A stretch of DNA of 64,000 bases from Streptacidiphilus albus JL83 (lineage in GTDB: Bacteria; Actinomycetota; Actinomycetes; Streptomycetales; Streptomycetaceae). Made by a program: the position numbers and the translations under genes. Where the stretch lies: NCBI RefSeq assembly GCF_000744705.1, contig NZ_JQML01000001.1, positions 7,326,017-7,390,016 of the forward strand, read 5' to 3'. Below the pieces are notes generated by a model, which searched no databases, had not been told where the DNA came from, and saw only the letters and a program-made list of their open reading frames with translations. This document shows positions 61,115 to 64,000 of the stretch, one piece after another (the first letter of the stretch is position 1; every line of letters starts with the position of its first letter).

Positions 61115-63355
61115 GTGTTCTGTGGGAAGGTACTGGGCCGATTGGCTGCGGTCGTGATGTTTGCGGGAGCCTTGGTCCTGCCGACTGCTTCGGCGCAGGC
61201 GGACGGTGCCGGCGACATCACCAGCCAGGTGCTGGCCGGGCAGAACATCGCGCTGACCGGTGACTCGATCGTCAACCTGCCGTCAGGGACGACGACGTAC
61301 AACGGAGTGTTCTCGGGCCAGGGCACGGTGACGGTCGCCGGATCGGGCACGCTGGTGCTGACCGGGAACAGCGACTTCACGCTGCCCGCCGGGCGCCGGC
61401 ACCAGAGCGTGTCCACGAGCGGCGGCAACTGGCCCTACCCGATCGTCGCCGATCCGGACGCGCCAACGGTGATCGTCGAGCGCGGCGCGACGCTCCAGTA
61501 CGGCAACGGTGGTGCCACCGGGATCATCGGGCACTACCCCTATTCCTGGCCGAACATCAACCTCACCCTCAACCAGGACAACATTCGGGTCGACGGCACC
61601 CTGGTGCTCGACCTCAACGGCCCCGGCCTCAACCTGGGCACGATCTCGGGCTCAGGACTGATCTGGCAGCCGCGCACCGCATGGGACACGCTGGATCTGG
61701 CGGGCACCCAGCCGTTCAGCGGGGTCATCGGCCTCGGCACCGGAACGGACTTCGGCGACGCCTCGTACCGGGTGGCGCTGCCCAATGCCCGCGCCATTCT
61801 CAACGACGGCTCCGCCATCTTCTATGCCCGCAACTACACGCTCACCATCCCGCAGGACATCTACGAGCAGAACTACGGCACTGACGTCGACTACCACACC
61901 TGGCAGGCCGGAAAGATCGTGATGACCGGCGTCTACAGCTATTCCGACAGCGGGCCGAACTCCGCTCCGACGCTCAGCGACCCCGGCCTGAACACCCGCC
62001 AGGTCCCGCACACGATCAACTTCCGGGGCATCAATATCGAGGGCGCCAACGTCCAGTGGGGCGACGGGACCACGGGTCGGTTCTTCCTGCCCGCGGTCCC
62101 GGCCGACTCGTACATCAACATCCACAACAACGGTTCCCTGGCGTTCGACTACGACGGCCCGGTCACGCTCGACACTCCAATATCAGGGGGTGTGTACCAC
62201 GCCTCGCTGAGCACGCCCGCCTACGCCGACGTCACGCTGAATCCGACACGGGGAAACGCGGTCACCTTCGCCACGCCGCAGAACTACCACGGCACCACCA
62301 CGATCGGCTCCGGAGCGAGACTGCTGTTGGGCACGGGATCCGTAGGCGGGGACAGTACTCTGCTGACCGGGGCCTCGTCGGACGCGGTCGTGGACGATGG
62401 CGGGTTGGTCGCCCGCAACACGGCGGCGGCGCTGGCACTGTCGAACATCACCGGCTCCGGATCGCTCGAACAGGCGGGCACCGCGACCACGACCCTGACC
62501 GGTAGGACGAGCTACACGGGGGCGACGACGGTCACCTCCGGCACGCTGGCGCTCGGCGCGGGATCCGCCGGGATCGACTCCAGCAGCGGCCTGACACTGA
62601 CCGGCGGCACCTTCGACATAGCCGCCGCAGACCAAGCCATCAGGGCCCTTACCGGCAGCGCCGGAACCGTCGCCCTCGGCACGCATACGCTCACCGTCGG
62701 GACGGCCGCCTCCACCACCTACCACGGGACTTTCACCGGCGCCGGCGCACTGGTCAAGTCCGGGAACGGCACACTGACCCTCACCGGAATAGGCACGACG
62801 GGCGGCCCGTGGCGGATCTCCCGGGGCACCCTGGCCCTGGACGGCGGTGCGATGACCACCGGGGGATTGACCGAGGCAGCGGGCAGCACTCTGATGCTCA
62901 CACTGCGCGCCGGCGCTGCTGCGCTCACGGTGAACGGCCCGCTGAACCTGGCGGGGAGCCTCGCGGTCAAGACCGCCGGGCAGGTGACCGCCGGTCGGCA
63001 GCTCACACTCATCCACCAGACCGGTTCCAGTGCGAGCACCCGTGGCACGTTCTCCGGACTCGCCCAGGGGGCGAAGGTGACCGTCGGCGGAGCTGTCTTC
63101 CAGATCAGCTACAAGGGAGGCACCGGCCACGACGTCGTGCTGACCACCGTCACCGGCACGTCGTCCACGAAGGCGGCACCGCACGGCGACGACCCGACAT
63201 CTACGGTTGCTGCTGCGGCGCGATCAAGCAAGGGTTCGGGCATCTGGCCGCCCCTGCTGGCAATCGCCGCAGCCATCGCAGCGCTGCTCGCCGGATTCTG
63301 GTACCTCCGCGCTCGCCGGCGCCCCGCCGCAGTGGGCAGCCACCGTCGCAGGTGA
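61115..63355 (+). CDS. Secreted, membrane-anchored beta-helix protein with autotransporter-type repeats, 746 aa
   Basis: GTG start with GAAAGG about nine bases upstream; signal peptide LGRLAAVVMFAGALVLPTAS to AQA. Much of the protein consists of passenger-repeat-like units such as GVFSGQGTVTVAGSGTLVLT, TSYTGATTVTSGTLALGAGS and GTFTGAGALVKSGNGTLTLT, which build beta-helices in Gram-negative autotransporters. No autotransporter barrel exists; instead the end has a hydrophobic span (WPPLLAIAAAIAALLAGFWY) and an Arg-rich tail, a wall/membrane anchor form used by Gram-positives. The middle (residues about 90-350) is a separate carbohydrate-enzyme-like region (HTINFRGINIEGANVQWGDG). Function unknown; a surface polysaccharide-binding role is inferred. 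Confidence 0.8.
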   Translation: MFCGKVLGRLAAVVMFAGALVLPTASAQADGAGDITSQVLAGQNIALTGDSIVNLPSGTTTYNGVFSGQGTVTVAGSGTLVLTGNSDFTLPAGRRHQSVSTSGGNWPYPIVADPDAPTVIVERGATLQYGNGGATGIIGHYPYSWPNINLTLNQDNIRVDGTLVLDLNGPGLNLGTISGSGLIWQPRTAWDTLDLAGTQPFSGVIGLGTGTDFGDASYRVALPNARAILNDGSAIFYARNYTLTIPQDIYEQNYGTDVDYHTWQAGKIVMTGVYSYSDSGPNSAPTLSDPGLNTRQVPHTINFRGINIEGANVQWGDGTTGRFFLPAVPADSYINIHNNGSLAFDYDGPVTLDTPISGGVYHASLSTPAYADVTLNPTRGNAVTFATPQNYHGTTTIGSGARLLLGTGSVGGDSTLLTGASSDAVVDDGGLVARNTAAALALSNITGSGSLEQAGTATTTLTGRTSYTGATTVTSGTLALGAGSAGIDSSSGLTLTGGTFDIAAADQAIRALTGSAGTVALGTHTLTVGTAASTTYHGTFTGAGALVKSGNGTLTLTGIGTTGGPWRISRGTLALDGGAMTTGGLTEAAGSTLMLTLRAGAAALTVNGPLNLAGSLAVKTAGQVTAGRQLTLIHQTGSSASTRGTFSGLAQGAKVTVGGAVFQISYKGGTGHDVVLTTVTGTSSTKAAPHGDDPTSTVAAAARSSKGSGIWPPLLAIAAAIAALLAGFWYLRARRRPAAVGSHRRR

Positions 63356-63588
63356 TCGCATCCGTAGCGCGCACTCAACACTCGGACCCAGGTCATGGCC
63401 TCCGTGCCCAGGGAGCTACCCCGGCTCTCGGCCCGCGCCGCCCACAGAGCCGGATGTCCGGACCTTGCGCTACCGGCGACATCGAACTCGACCGCGTCGA
63501 GAGCCTCCAGGGCCCCGGTACCCTCGACGCGGTCATCTCGTCAGCTGCGCAGACGTCCGCGCCTGCCTCAACTGCGAGCATGGTCGGC

Positions 63589-64000
63589 TCAGCCGCAGTG
63601 GACGCCGTTGAGGGTGTACCAGGTGGGCGCGGTGTCAGTGCCCGTGTATGAGGCGGTGTATCCGATGGTCACGGATGTGCCTGCGGTAATGGTGCCGTCA
63701 TAGCTCACGGGGTGGGCGATGACCGCTTTGCCGCTCTGGTGGTACGTGGCGCTCCAGCCGTAGGTGATCTTCTCGTTGCCGGGAAACGCGAAGGCGAGCT
63801 TCCAGGCGCTGACGGCAGCGCTGCCCGTGTTCCTGATCGTCACGTTCTCCGTGTAGCCGTTGCCCCAGTCGTACGTCTTGGTCGTGGTGACTTTGCAGGA
63901 GGCGGTGGAAGGGGACGGGGACGCCGAGGCGCTGGGGGAGCCGGAAGCAGGGGTGGAGCCGGACAACTTGAGGACGGTGATGGAGTATGCGGGGAGTGTC
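63589..64000 (-). CDS. C-terminal end of a glycoside hydrolase with CBM2 domain (5' partial)
   Basis: The frame enters from the right edge with LPAYSITVLKLSG, the usual last strand of GH30/GH51-type catalytic modules. A Ser/Pro/Ala linker follows, then a CBM2-type cellulose-binding domain of about 100 residues: CKVTTTKTYDWGNGYTENVT, SAWKLAFAFPGNEKITYGWS, and a final GVHCG whose Cys pairs with the first. The conserved tryptophans (DWG, AWKL, YGWSA, TWYTLNG) are present. Secreted plant-polymer hydrolase; the catalytic family cannot be fixed from this fragment. Confidence 0.8.
   Translation of the reverse strand, partial: TLPAYSITVLKLSGSTPASGSPSASASPSPSTASCKVTTTKTYDWGNGYTENVTIRNTGSAAVSAWKLAFAFPGNEKITYGWSATYHQSGKAVIAHPVSYDGTITAGTSVTIGYTASYTGTDTAPTWYTLNGVHCG

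Overview
The window is high-GC DNA with actinomycete-style genes: GTG starts, Tat and lipobox signals, IS5/IS1182-type elements, and sugar ABC operons without their own ATPase. It suggests a Streptomycetales or Catenulisporales-type chromosome, probably an accessory or arm region, because mobile DNA and gene fragments are dense. No tRNA, rRNA or CRISPR array was seen.

Layout. 0-2.4 kb: the end of what looks like an FxLD-type RiPP locus (SAM methyltransferase, helical protein) and the first third of a NUDIX gene that is cut off. 2.4-8.6 kb: a Tn554-like set of three overlapping tyrosine recombinase genes (the first frameshifted) plus a small HTH/coiled-coil gene. 8.7-14.4 kb: a NUDIX hydrolase, an SDR/OhrR-like/TetR operon, a divergent SDR-TetR pair with a palindromic operator, and a small membrane protein. 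14.6-19.7 kb: two divergent secreted YVTN beta-propeller/TIG proteins. 19.76-21.41 kb: a 1.66-kb IS with a 5-bp target duplication that separates the second propeller gene from its likely terminator. 22.5-29.9 kb: a gene for a giant, leaderless LamG-repeat protein of about 2340 residues, apparently frameshifted in a proline-rich linker.

30-43 kb is a mosaic of IS fragments and regulator-enzyme cassettes: MarR-epoxide hydrolase, HxlR-aldo/keto reductase and XRE-SDR. The HxlR-AKR cassette lies in a 2.6-kb IS-bounded unit that splits domain V of a group II intron remnant and leaves a TTA duplication. The XRE-SDR cassette is bounded by perfect 30-bp inverted repeats, has no transposase, and abuts a 5'-truncated MobF-type relaxase gene.

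43.4-58.7 kb is a plant cell-wall polysaccharide locus, probably for pectin or rhamnogalacturonan: GH35 beta-galactosidase, beta-helix lyase-like protein, AraC regulator, intracellular GH78 rhamnosidase, sugar ABC transporter and GH39-like enzyme. Three promoter regions share a direct-repeat motif (GTGCTA...GGCTAA, about 21-22 bp apart) that fits an AraC-family site. Secreted enzymes would release oligosaccharides, the lipoprotein and two permeases would import them, and GH78 would remove rhamnose inside the cell. 59-64 kb: an IS1182 element with a 6-bp duplication, a surface-anchored autotransporter-repeat-like protein, and the CBM2 end of a glycoside hydrolase at the right edge.
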